DNA of 64,000 nucleotides from Hirudo medicinalis (GCA_011800805.1 MPNW01000038.1:151475-215474), one strand, 5' to 3'. Shown: positions 39,249 through 49,895, numbered from the stretch's first letter. The notes: a model not told the origin generated them from the sequence alone. Translations and numbers: made by a program.

Positions 39249-39502
39249 TCACGTACAATCTGTGAGACATTCGCTGATCATTGTTTCATCATCATTATCA
39301 CCATCATTATCAAATTCAGTAGAAGGTTCTTGATTGTAATCATTTGGTTCTTCATTTTTGGTGATTGGTTGCTGGCAAAAACTGCCCTCCTTATAAGGGC
39401 CAGGGCAATGACCAGGTGCTGGGAGGCATTCCCTTTCACGGACACAGAGGTTCTCATTTGAGGATCCGTAAGATATCCATTCCGTCCATTCCGTCCACTT
39501 GT
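39249..39502 (-). CDS. TSP1 exon: possible alternative last exon of TSP1 gene B
   Basis: A single phase-1 exon beginning after AACCAG encodes a TSP1 repeat (KWTEWTEWISYG, CVRERECLPAPGHC, GPYKEGSFC) and then an acidic tail (FDNDGDNDDE) ending at TGA 39249-39251. It has no start of its own. Its phase-1 acceptor matches the phase-1 donor of the exon 41065-40892 of gene B upstream, so it could be an alternative 3' terminal exon in place of 40775-40591. Alternatively it is a stranded duplicate. A dead Tc1 element lies between them. Confidence 0.6.
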
Positions 39503-39649
39503 CTGGTTAACAAAAATTTCGATGGATTAAAACGAGAAAATTGCAATTTGCTTAAATTAATTTTAAAATTAAAATTAATAGTTAAAAAATTACAATTATA
39601 TCTTTTTAAACACCAAGTCAGTCTTCCCATGTGCTGAAATTACTGCCCA

Positions 39650-40370
39650 GACCATTAAGGAACCTCCTCCATGTTTCCTGCTAAAAAAAACATTTTTTTC
39701 TTTTCTAGGGTCTTTACGTGTCAGTAGTTTTTATAACCATCTATGCTATGTTTTGTCTCATCTGAGAGAATCATGTTCCCACTTTTTGTGGTAATTGACC
39801 ATCTCTTTGGCCGAGAGAAAACTTCTTTCTTTGTGATGATCTTTCAACGCTGGAGCTCGCTTTCTCATTTCGAACTTCAGCTAGCCACTGGAATTTAAGT
39901 AGTTGCAGACTGTCCTCATTTGGATATCCATATCTAACTTTTATTTTAGCTGTTTGCGTAAATATTCTCCTCGAGAAGCCTCCCTGATGAGAAGTGTTTG
40001 ACTATTTCGAGAGTTTTTTATCTTCCACCCGCATACTTCTTATAAGAATATGGATCGTCCAAAATAAAACCTTTTGTTTTGTTTTGATACTGGTTTTGTT
40101 GATCTATATAATTCTCTAGCAATCTTTCTTATTGGGTAATTTGCTTCACTCAAGGCCTTAATTTGTCCTCTTTCTTATTCCGTCCAACCTGGCTCCTCGC
40201 CCAAGAATTTCCTCGTAAAGAGAAATTTTTAATATCAACGTCGATTATACAGTTTTTCCTTGACAATTTAATGTTTCCTTTATCAAGACCTTTAACTCGA
40301 TGAAACAAGCCTAAAACGGAGGCTGGCGTAATATTACTTCTAGGCCAAAATTTGATTAATTGCATAATTT
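39650..40370 (-). mobile_element. Decayed Tc1/mariner transposase
   Basis: The minus strand reads, with several frame breaks, a helix-turn-helix start (ALSEANYPIRKIARELYRS-like), RKRAPALKDHHKE, then SAKEMVNYHKKW and LSDETKHSIDGYKNY, including the second catalytic Asp region of Tc1 transposases. Terminal repeats were not identified. It lies between two TSP1 exons. Confidence 0.75.
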
Positions 40371-40590
40371 AAAAGAACCATTGACCCACGCGAAAGGACA
40401 TTTTACAAGATGTTTATAAATGGAGATTTATTTAATTGATGTGAATATCAGCAAGACATGCTAATTTATGTGGAAGTTATATTTATAAAATGGTATGCCT
40501 TAATAATATTTCAAGTTTCAATGCGTTTTGACAAGGCAACATAGAGCATACATGCAATATATTCATGAAATATAGATTCGAGTAGAAGCA

Positions 40591-42388
40591 CTAACAACAT
40601 AGTGGCACTTTGACTCGTTTGTTTTCTTTGGAAACTCCTGAACAAACCAAGACCAAACCTTTGATAATTTTTCCTAAACAAGATCTACTTCTCGTGACAT
40701 TGTGGTGCTGCGAATTGGAGCAAGTGACAGCAGGACTGCTCCATTCTGACCATTTACCCCATGAACCAGTCAACGCTTGTAATTGAATGGCAAAAATTAA
40801 AATTTTGCAAAAATTATCGTTTAAATAAAATTACTCTTACAAATTTAAATTGGGTATTTTTTAAGAACTTAAGGAGAATTTGAAAGCTCACAACATTCTG
40901 GCCATGAGTTGGCCCTCATTTCAAACGAGTCCCCCAAACAAGGCATGACTCTATCAGCCAGTGTGACGTAACAAGTCCTTGTCCTAAGCTCAATGACTGA
41001 ACCTTTAAGGGAGCACATGCCCCATTCTGACCACTCCCCCCAGTAACTGACAATACTCAGAAGAGCTGAAATACAAATGTTCATCACTAAGCAAACAACA
41101 TCTTCATTGAGACAAATATTTGTGAAGACGTATTTAAATTAATAATAACTGAAAGAGCATGATCGTTTATAAAAATAATGATGGGTTTCAACACAACACA
41201 GGAAGCATTTGAAAGCACAAGGAATTAGAAGCAATTATTATTTATCATTGAATGATCGATAATGTTCCCATTTGTTCCTTATTAAGAAATTCCGATACAT
41301 TTAAGAGACAAAAAGTTGAATAAATAACTTTAGTGATATTAGCAGCGTGTGTTGAAAGTCATTAAATCATTTTCCTACGTAAAAGAGGGCGTCGATTATC
41401 CGAACTAAGTTAATCCGAGCTCGGTTTCCGCTAATGAAATTGTTCGTCTGACTAATCACTAAGCACTGAGAAAGGAAAATAATGATCACAAATTACTTAT
41501 AGTATCATGCTGGAACACCGTCTTGTCAATGTTCCAAACAACGGCCGCAATATACCAATGTTATGGTATTTTGGAAATAGACTGCCATACTTTATTCATC
41601 TCTAATTTCGCTTCTTGAATTTCTTTGAAATTTCTGAATGGTTGGAGCAGCATCGTTATATTTGGAAGCAAAAAATAGTTTTTACGTTTTTATTTAATTT
41701 CTCCATTTCCCGATGAAATGGTTTTCGAAGGTGGATAATTGACGTTCAACTGCATTGATGTGGTGGTGCAGGAGAGGTGACAGATAATTTGTGAGACTTG
41801 GCATAATTTCTAGGCACAAATATTTTACATTAAACACCAACTCGGGTTAAATATCTTACAATAATAAATATTCAGTTAAATAACAAATTTAATTTTAATA
41901 ACGAACGTTTTCGACATTGGACTTTATTGCAGACTCTTTTCTGAATCTTGGGTCCATCGCAATATCTTTCTCCGATGCTGGTGAATGTGAAATGGTAAGT
42001 TCATAGTAAAGGAGTTTGGATTTTTAGGCACTGCTTTTATAAAGAAATAACTTTAACCTATTGCAATATAAATATATTAAATAGGTATGTTAAAAACGTA
42101 ACTAGTCATTATAACGATTTATTTTCTACATAATAAATTTAGCTTTAGTAACAAAATAGTAATACTTCTTTTGACAGTTTCTTGTCCGAATTTTGAAGCC
42201 CCCTCCGCACGTGACGTTGCAAGTGTCCATTGTCCCCACTGGGTCCACAGAGTTGCCTCAACTTTGGAGTTGTCGTGGATTGATCATTCAAGGACCATAA
42301 AACAACTTGTTGTGATGAGAAAGGACTTACTTCTGAATAGTATTCCAACACAAAGGCTCGCAAAAGCAGCGGCAACTTTCGCTTTCAT
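40591..42388 (-). CDS. Secreted TSP1 protein B, 5 exons, frameshift in exon 2
   Basis: Paralogue-like neighbour of TSP1 gene A. Exons: 42388-42331 (signal peptide MKAKVAAAFASLCVGILF), 42261-42166, 41977-41907, 41065-40892, 40775-40591 (stop TAG). Exon 2 starts a TSP1 repeat as LWTQWGQW in one frame but continues as TCNVTCGGGFKIRTRNC in the next, so one base is missing near 42212-42218. The rest keeps frame: exon 3 gives YCDGPKIQKRVCNKVQC, exon 4 YWGEWSEWGMC, exon 5 WGKWSEWSSPAVTC. The break could be a sequencing deletion or an inactivating mutation; since exons 3-5 are intact, the former is more likely. An alternative last exon may exist at 39502-39249. Confidence 0.78.
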
Positions 42389-42439
42389 GATCAGCTGTTT
42401 TCGTTCGAAGCGACTTGTAAATTTGGTCGATTTTTAGTG

Positions 42440-43170
42440 TTTCAAACAACACTTTCTCACCTGTACAAATTTGCCAGGTGTGCTTTAATTTCTACATGAG
42501 GTGAGAGCAAGTGTGATTTATCAAGAAAGGTTAAAAAATTGATCGATCTAAAGAGATTTCACTGCGTATCAACCAAAGAAAGCGTGGACATTAGAACTTT
42601 TAATATTCCTGCACAATCTTTTCAAAAATATCACATAAATAATGATGACGAAAAAGGTGACAAGTAAAACGTAAAATATCGAAGACATCAAGTTACCACT
42701 CCAACAGTACCAGTCCTTAAAGAAATGAGTGTTCGTGAGATGAAGCTGATGAGTATATAATCTGGAAAGCTTAAAACAAGGTACTTTGCCATTCTCATGG
42801 CATCATGAAAATCATCTCTTATGTTATTTTTAAGTCTCAACAGGGTTATGTAAAAGCTTAAAAGTTTCGATGAAAAAAATTCCGCGCTATATAAGGATCG
42901 CCGTCGATGCCGATGATGATGATGATATAAGTGCGTCACGTGATCGTAACGTTTGACGTCACTGAGACATCCGTTACGTTGCTGATTAACTGACACGTGT
43001 AACTTCCGGTTAAAGTGATGATGATGATGATCTTGGTATTTCCATTTGGCCGTTCTAAGTTTGAGGTAATATTCTTTTCGATGTTGATTACGACCTTCAA
43101 CAGCAAATAAACTTCAATCAGGCAACATTTTTATTTGTCGGTCATGATTCAAGGTTTAGAGTTAAGGCAT
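42440..43170. other. Intergenic, nothing firm
   Basis: Includes short GATG/ATG microsatellite runs (about 42914-42930 and 43014-43030). A 102-residue minus-strand frame (42688-42996) overlaps one of these and is not recognised. Confidence 0.4.
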
Positions 43171-43177
43171 ACTTTGT

Positions 43178-43665
43178 CTAATATTTAATAATAGTTTGAG
43201 AAGAATATAATGCGACATAAGCAAGATAAATATAAATATAAGTACAAATATAATCTCTGAGCTCACGGTCAGGCAGTCTTCTTAGAGAGAAAGCGGAATT
43301 GCAGAGTGGTTCATGGCAGAAGCAGATCGTCCCGAGGAAGTCAGGGGGCCATTCGAACGGAGTTTTGCTGTCGTTGATACACCATGCTCCATAAATATGA
43401 CCTGCAATGGTGTTCTCAAATAAATAGGGACTCTTCAAAATAAAGCACAAGAATAAATTTGTTTCTAAGTGAAATTACTTTGCGATTCAGCGAGGGCACA
43501 GAGGCTTCCTGTGCATTCTGTCATGTTGACTTCGTGAAACATGTACAGTTCGTAAGGACATTTTGTAACATTTTCAACTCCGCAATTGTAGCACACGACC
43601 TCTTCACATGACGAACTCGAGACAAGGAACAAAATGGCTGGCCAGGTCCAAAAATGAATTGCCAT
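43178..43665 (-). CDS. Ly6/uPAR (three-finger) domain protein, 2 exons
   Basis: Small secreted or GPI-anchored cysteine-rich protein. Exons 43665-43479 and 43401-43178 join in phase 1 to give 136 residues. A signal peptide (MAIHFWTWPAILFLVSSSSC) precedes VVCYNCGVENVTKC, then ECTGSLCAL, WCINDS, GTICFCHEPLCN. This cysteine pattern, with the terminal C-F-C-x4-LCN, is that of Ly6/uPAR domains such as Quiver/Sleepless. Two N-glycosylation sites (NVT, NMT) lie in the first exon. The C-terminus ends in a hydrophobic stretch (YIYIYLAYVALY) that could be a GPI-attachment or membrane segment. Ligand and function cannot be read from sequence. Confidence 0.82.
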
Positions 43666-44027
43666 AATAAAGGATGACTGGGTGAATTATTTCTCAACTA
43701 AAATGCACTCTTGTGCATGATTTCTTTGAATGACTAAATTAAGTCCCGCAAGTAATTCAGAATCAACATTTGGAAGTTAAAAGTCAATAAAAGTTCTGAT
43801 TTCAACCACGGATAGAAGAACGAAGCATGTCCACGCTACTAGCTACTTTGTTCTCGATTTGTTTACTAAAATTTGTTTACATCTCAAGACGTCACGTTTT
43901 CAGAGAATTCAATTGCTTTTAAAATGTTTTTCACTCAAATGTATTGAATTTGTTTTTCTTAGGTAACATTAAATTGAACATTGAAATGAACTCATTCTTT
44001 AAAACTACCATCTGTTCGTTGCATGAT

Positions 44028-44033
44028 TTTATT
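44028..44033 (-). terminator. Polyadenylation signal for the GPX gene
   Basis: TTTATT on the plus strand, AATAAA on the gene strand, downstream of the stop at 44224 and of the SECIS candidate. Confidence 0.55.
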
Positions 44034-44139
44034 GAGCCAGATTAATGTCAGATCATTGTCATCAGATTTCATGTCACTCTAACAAGGAATGAATGCCAGG
44101 TGTGAAAAGAGGCTTGTACGACGAAGTTCTCTTCTTCAC

Positions 44140-44206
44140 CTGGAAACATCAGGATTGAAGCTCTTCAAACGGAAGTTTTGAATCAAACCTTCATCAGTCA
44201 TTCCTT
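44140..44206 (-). promoter_or_regulatory. Candidate SECIS element in the GPX 3' UTR
   Basis: On the gene strand: AAGGAA, then ATGA (44194-44191), 11 bases, AAAA in the apical part (44179-44176), a returning strand ending CAATCC, then TGAT (44051-type quartet partner at 44151-44148) and TTTCC. This fits the eukaryotic SECIS plan: basal helix GGAA/TTCC, internal loop, ATGA/TGAT non-Watson-Crick quartet, a partly mismatched helix II and an AA apical motif 11 bases from the quartet. The fold was done by eye and not scored. Confidence 0.6.
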
Positions 44207-44223
44207 CTTTCGTTCCATGATTT

Positions 44224-45421
44224 CTAGTCACTGAGTAATTTCAATATATCTGGCTCGATTTCCTGATAAGATCAATTTGATGAGAAGTTTATCATAATTT
44301 ATATTTAAACTACAAAGGCTTCCATAAAAGTTAACATTTTGACATTATGCTAAAGCCGCTTAAAGATTTTAAAATTAATATTTAAATATTAATTAACAAA
44401 ATTTAGAATGATTACATACAATTATTACATACAATATTAACTCACGAATGGATCTGTTTTGGGAGAGTATCTCTGATATGGCCGACCGCGTTTGTCGATG
44501 AGGAACTTGGTGAAGTTCCACTTAATGTAACTGTTGGATGATGTTGCATAATAAATTATAATTTCTTAGTTAAAAATAACGTCTGATTTTAAAGAGTGAC
44601 TTACTCTCCAAATGTACCGGGAAGTTTTGATTTGAGATATTTGAAGAGTGGATGAGCATTGTCACCATTAACTTCGATCTTCGAAAAAATGTCAAAAGTA
44701 ACGTGATATTTGTCACGTAAGAACCTTTTTATGTCACTATCAGGCCAAGGCTCCTGAGCAATGGTTTTAAAGTATAGTAAGTTATTACCAACAAAACCAT
44801 TGATGTTATTTATCAAACAACTTATCAGGTAGATATTTGATGATTATTATTAATATAAACTTGTTTTAACAAATAAAATCGTTCAAACATAAATTTACAT
44901 TCAACTTGCCTGGTTGGCGAATTGGTTGCAAGGAAAAACTAAGATGCTGAATCGTCCACTCCAAGCATATTTGTCGTACAATGCTTGAAGTTGTTTGTAG
45001 TTTTTATCAGTCACTCCTCACTTGCAGGCCACATTTACAATTAAGCAGACATGATCTCTGTAGTTAATTAATTGTAGTTAATATGCTTAATAAAACATAA
45101 TGGTTGATAAATGATGAAAATCTGAATTAAGGTTCCTTCAAACTCACCTGTATTTCTCGAATTGGATCAATCTTCCGTCAATGTCAACGGCACTGAGATC
45201 GTAGAAGCTTGTTCCAACCTGTGAAATTTTAGGTTTCTTTAATAGTAGATAAAAATTTAGTTGTTTTACAGAAATTCAGAAAAACTAACGGTAGCCATAT
45301 TGCAGGATGATGTTATTTTTGTGAGGTTAAATCCTTTAATTATGTCACTCCCACTTGAAACGCCCAAAACAGTTTCTTGCTGTGACAATGTTCTGAGAGA
45401 CTCGCACAGCTGCGCAGTCAT
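44224..45421 (-). CDS. Selenocysteine glutathione peroxidase (GPX4-like), 6 exons, in-frame TGA
   Basis: Reduces hydroperoxides with glutathione or thioredoxin-type donors. Exons: 45421-45290, 45218-45148, 45057-44910, 44753-44605, 44530-44446, 44262-44224 (stop TAG). In exon 3 the codon TGA at 45020-45018 falls exactly at the catalytic position in NVACK-U-GVTDKNY, so it encodes selenocysteine. The rest of the active site follows: FPCNQF (Gln) and [10 protein letters not shown] (Trp, Asn). There is no oligomerisation loop, as in monomeric GPX4-type enzymes. Two in-frame starts exist: ATG at 45298 gives 166 residues, close to cytosolic GPX4 (170); ATG at 45421 adds 41 residues that could be a targeting leader. 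The intron after 44910 has a GC donor (CAG|GCAAGT). A SECIS candidate lies downstream. Confidence 0.93.
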
Positions 45422-45429
45422 ATTGTTTG

Positions 45430-46630
45430 GTCCATTGTTGGGCTGGTCACCTTAGATATTTTATTCTGAAACATAATTAGATTCCTCACAAAATTTGTTA
45501 CTTAATATTGGTATCCTGAGCCTTAATCAAATAATTAAATAATTATTTTGAATTCTCTAGAAAAATTTGTGTAACCATGAATAAAACATAATATATGAAA
45601 GCACCAAAGTGCTATGAAAGTTTTTATAATTTTAGGTTGCCAGAGGTTAATTGAATAATTTTAGAGAATGATTAAATATAGATTGATTAGGTATAGAGTG
45701 ATTATTGATGAAATATAGATTGATTAAAACAATTAATTTCATTAATTATTTTGTGAGGAAAAGTAAAATCAATTTAAAATAAATGTTAATAATAACCACT
45801 TAAGGTTATTTAAGATCGCGTGTGAATCCCAAATATTACCGTCAAATTATCGATTTTGTTGACTTTCCATTAACCAATTCAACCACTGAAAGGTGAAATG
45901 TGAGTTTAAAAATCTAAAAGCTGAAAGAATCAAGAGTACGTCGATTGTTAAGGGAACGTTGAGGAGGTTCAAATAACTTTTGAAAGTTCAATCGGAAAAG
46001 TTACAAGTTCTAAGGTTAAAATTAGCGAGACTTTGAAGGTCAGTGTTGAGAAAAGATGGTTAGAAGAGAACAAATATACACAATTGATTGCACGACGATT
46101 AAGTTTATTGCCCCTAAATTGTCATCGTCATCTCCGTGTTTATTATAGTCATCATCGCCACCATGGTCGTCGTCATTGTCATCACCAGCGAATCCTCTGA
46201 TGTTAATAACCCTAAATAGTTCTCTGATTTGAAATTATTAATAACCACAAACATGTTCTCTAACTTCAGATCTTCAGCAAGAAACCTTTTATGGATGAAT
46301 CTCATGAAATCTCATGTGTACTCCGACAGCAACCCTCTAACCTATTTGACCAATGCAGCTCCCAAAGTGCTAAGTTATCCCGCTGGGCGCTAGCCTACAG
46401 GAATATAATTTGAACTTCATATATAGAAAAGGAAGAGAGAGGCAGACTTTATGTCAAGGGTATAAATCGTTGGAGTTGTGGGGCAATCACGCATTGGATC
46501 TCGCCCGGTTAGTTCTTATTTCAGGTACGCAAGGAGGGGGAGACCAGGCACTTTCAGCAGCATCGAAGAACTCGTCCGATCAGCTTCATGGGAGAAGAGG
46601 GAGAACATCGAACTTTAGTCGAAATCAATT
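45430..46630. other. Intergenic, nothing recognised
   Basis: AT-rich DNA between the GPX start and the eIF4E-BP exon. A poorly conserved G+C-richer segment lies at 46370-46620. The missing 5' exon(s) of eIF4E-BP were sought here and not found. Confidence 0.4.
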
Positions 46631-46639
46631 ATCTTCATG

Positions 46640-46815
46640 TATGTCAGTGATGTGACATTTGTTAAATTTTATTTCGGAAATTATTTTACGCGGATGTATG
46701 TGTGTGAGTGACGGGGCTGGTTGATGTGTTTTTATCGTCTGCGTGATGCCGCGCGTTGGAATCATTGGTTGCTAGCGCGTATGAATACAATTAAATTGCT
46801 TGCGAGCTGTATGTT
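46640..46815 (+). repeat. Repeat shared in inverted orientation with 51.1 and 52.3 kb
   Basis: The stretch from AAATTATTTTACG through GGATGTATGTGTGTG, GGGGCTGGTTGATGTGTTTTTATCGTCTGCGTGATGCCGCGCG matches the reverse complement of 52269-52360 closely. The following GCTAGCGCGTATGAATACAATTAAAT matches the reverse complement of 51108-51135. Together the three define one repeat family. Confidence 0.85.
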
Positions 46816-46835
46816 AATGAGCATGGCTGGCTGAG

Positions 46836-47037
46836 GAGGAACGAGGATCATCTACGACCGCAACTTTCTGATGCAGTGCGCAACTTTCCGCTGGCCCGGA
46901 CGCCCCCGGCCAACCTTCCCGACATTCCCGGGGTCACTAGGCCCCTGAAACCTCAGAACGGGGAGGATGGACGTGGAGAAGGTGGAAGGAAATCTGAAAG
47001 GCACTTGGACGACCCGCAGTTCGACATGGACATCTGA
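46836..47037 (+). CDS. EIF4EBP: eIF4E-binding protein (4E-BP) exon with a one-base frameshift
   Basis: 4E-BPs bind eIF4E and block cap-dependent translation until phosphorylated by mTORC1. This exon begins in phase 1 at GGTRIIYDRNFLMQ, containing the eIF4E-binding YxxxxL motif, then shifts frame near 46877-46880 and continues RNFPLARTPPANLPDIPGV and, after a charged linker, ends QFDMDI-stop, the TOS motif that recruits Raptor. One missing base after the Gln-Cys codons restores the canonical order. The phosphosite context RNSP of other 4E-BPs is RNFP here, while RTPP is kept. The exon encoding the N-terminus was not found upstream, where repeat sequence ends 20 bp away, so this is either a partly assembled gene or a decayed copy. 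Confidence 0.85.
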
Positions 47038-47496
47038 GAAAGCTTGTCACAGCTCTCCGGTGGCCAAGATTTCGGCGACCGTAAAAATGACGATGATTTT
47101 CGACGTGATTTCTTCAACGATAGGCTATGTCACCAGTCCTTACCTAAATCATAAGCTTTCATAATGTCATTCTAACGTTGGTTAAACTATAAAGTCGCAC
47201 CACCACCACCACCAAGAGTCAGAGAAGGGAGCGCAACAGTTAGAGCGAGGGGACCGGTGGGAGTGTTGGTGTAGCATGAGCGAAGAGCAGACGAGTTGTT
47301 TGGCGCGAATATAGCTGGTTGGGCCTATAGTGCAGATTAGCGAGAGTGTGGTGGTTTCGTGGGATGATTGTTGTGATTATAGTCGTGATTCGCTTTCTGT
47401 TGTTATTTCTTCGCTTGAAATATATTTTATTTTCGATAATTTCAAGACTCTGAGTTGCTTTTCGATTATAAATGGCAGATACCCGATAGGAAAAGG

Positions 47497-49895
47497 TCAA
47501 GAACCTGATTTGTTGGGTACGCCTTTTTTCGTTAATTCTGTTATAACGTGGGCTGTTTGGGCCATGTCGGGTGAAAAGGTCCTCAAATAACTAAAGAAGC
47601 CTGTAAGTCGCTTGACATCTTTCTTACACACTGGAGGTTTAATCTCCTTACTCAAGGAACATTTGGGAGGATCTGATCTTTCTGCCCCTGGGGTCCCTTT
47701 AGTGCATAGACAAGGGGACTAACCATGGGGCTCTGGGATGGTACAATAATGCCCTGGGCTAGCATATCGCATATCTGGTTTGATACTTTTCTTAATAGCT
47801 CAGGCGTACGATAACACTTCAACCTCTTGGGTGTAAATTCCGGTACTACCTTAATCTCGTGACTTATCATATTGCACTCCCCCAAACCTCCCGAAAACAC
47901 CTCATGGAAGGTTTCAAGTACCGCGCACAACTGTTCCCTTTCCCTCAGACCCAGATGATTTATGTTATCTGAACCCACCAACTGACTAGGAACCGTTCGA
48001 GAGGTCTCTATCAATTCTATATTGTCGAAGCCATCATCATGATCGTATATATTGGCGCAGTTATTAACTATAGCCTGCTCGATATGCTCATGATACTTCT
48101 TCAATCGGTTGGCATGTATTTTATATATTTCCCCCCAATCTCCACTCCATAAGAATATAAAAAAATTGATCTTTACACTTGACCCTTGCCTGCAACCGAT
48201 TAAAAATGTTTGATCTTGCTTTTTCTTGGGCTAAGATGAGCACCGAATTTCCTAACTTATATGACCAGTCAGTACCCCTTAAGTTATAATGTCTGGTGTA
48301 TCGTTCTTGTTCTTGATTCCCCACTAATTCAGCATATTCATTAGACACCATCAGATTTTCTCAGAGTTTACTCAAATAAGTTTCCATATTTTTACCTGGG
48401 TGAAAGGGCCTATCATTTTCTCTCCCCCTATGAATTCTTAAGAATGGCTAAAGGGCCACGAGGCAATATCCCATATATTAAAATATAAGGACTAACATGG
48501 ATGGTTGAGGATGGTTTCCCCCTCAAACTCCACAATACAAAGGGCAACAACTCATACCACTTATGAGGGCGCTCCTCCACTAATTTGTAAATCATATTTT
48601 TTAGGCTTTGGTTGCACCTCTCAACCACGCCTAATGCCTCGAGATGCCCTGGCCTATTGAAACGTGGTGAGCATCCTAAATACTTCAAAAATAATCGTGT
48701 CAGTTTACTTGTAAAATTAGTCCCACAGTCGGAACAAATCACCCGAGGAATGGAAAAGGTCATGAGTATCTGCAATAATATATCACAGACCGCTTGTGCA
48801 CTTTGAACGTAAAAGATATGCCATAGGCCACCTAGAGAACAGATTTACCACCACTTGACTGCAACCGGGTCACCTCGAGCAATAGGACCAAGACAATCCA
48901 TAACTAAATGACTGAAAGGAAATTCATCACCATAGGGAATGGGAAGAATGGGAACTCGAACCCTTATTTTATGGGGTGCCCTCAATTGACACACTTTACA
49001 AGACTCGCAGTATGCATGAACTCGATTTTCCATATCCGGAAACCAGAATCTCATGCGAAAAGGAATCCGTTGTCGTGATGACTTCGAAGCCATATGTCCC
49101 GCGTAGGGAGCATCATGTCCCAAATACGACTGGAATTTATTGATCAGGCAAACACAATTGTTTGAATCTCTGACCCCACAAAGTCTCACGATGATAAAGT
49201 AATTCCCTATCTACAAAGAAACCCTTCTTATCCTGTTTCGCTAATTGCCAAAACGATTTCAATGAGAGACATGACCGCTGTTCTATTACTCCCTCATCCT
49301 GTTCCGAAACGTTAGACATGGTTTGGACAGCAATGGCTGGAAAACTAGCGTCTTCCTGTAAACATGACACAACGACATCACTGTTACGAGAAGATTCGCT
49401 TGTCTCGTCTACGTTAACTTTCTGGGGATATGCTTCAATTAAAGCAATGCCTATAATATCATCCTCGGACGTGATTACCGACAACTCCTTCGTATCATCC
49501 GAGCCTGGTGTTAAAGGTAACCCGACTCGTCCACCTGATTTACGACTGCATTCATTTCTGCATTGGTCTCATCAATAGACTTGAGAAGAATCACATCATA
49601 TTTAGAACTAGAGTATAACAATTCCATCACTGAAGGGGTTATGATAATCGACTCATACATTTGGGGTACCACTGCAAACCACACCCTTATGCGATATTAA
49701 CTGCATCTACGTTATCGCTTTCGGGTAGTACTAACAGACTTACGTACCCTATTCTCTTAGGCTTTTTTTTTCAGTTAGCCCAGATACATCAATACGTCTA
49801 TGTGGTATAACCTCTAAAGATTTCACTAAATCTTCTCTAATGCAACACACCTCGGCTCCACTATCTATCACGGCTGGAAGAGATGGTAGTTGGTC
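47497..49895 (-). mobile_element. Ty3/gypsy retrotransposon remnant with PR-INT-RT (Gmr1-like) order
   Basis: Read along the minus strand, pol pieces occur in this order: aspartic protease-like AVIDSGAEVCCI (about 49870); a linker (49484-49137); the integrase zinc-binding HHCC segment (49189-48845, HMASKSSRQR... CESCKVC) with the first core Asp (MDCLGPI); the integrase core second half (48775-48428, SDCGTNF and GVVERCNQSLKN with Asp and Glu); a linker (48351-48121); reverse-transcriptase fingers (48104-47652, YRTPELLRKVSNQICDML, PSQSPMVSPLVYALKGPQG); and an RT thumb piece (47640-47497, VKRLTGFFSYLRTFSPDMAQ). The RT catalytic palm is deleted and frames are broken, so it is inactive. No LTRs or gag were identified. 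Confidence 0.85.

Noticed and set aside
46967..47164. 65-residue frame MDVEKVEGNLKGTW...
   Set aside because: It is an out-of-frame reading of the 4E-BP exon, whose correct frame ends in the FDMDI TOS motif.
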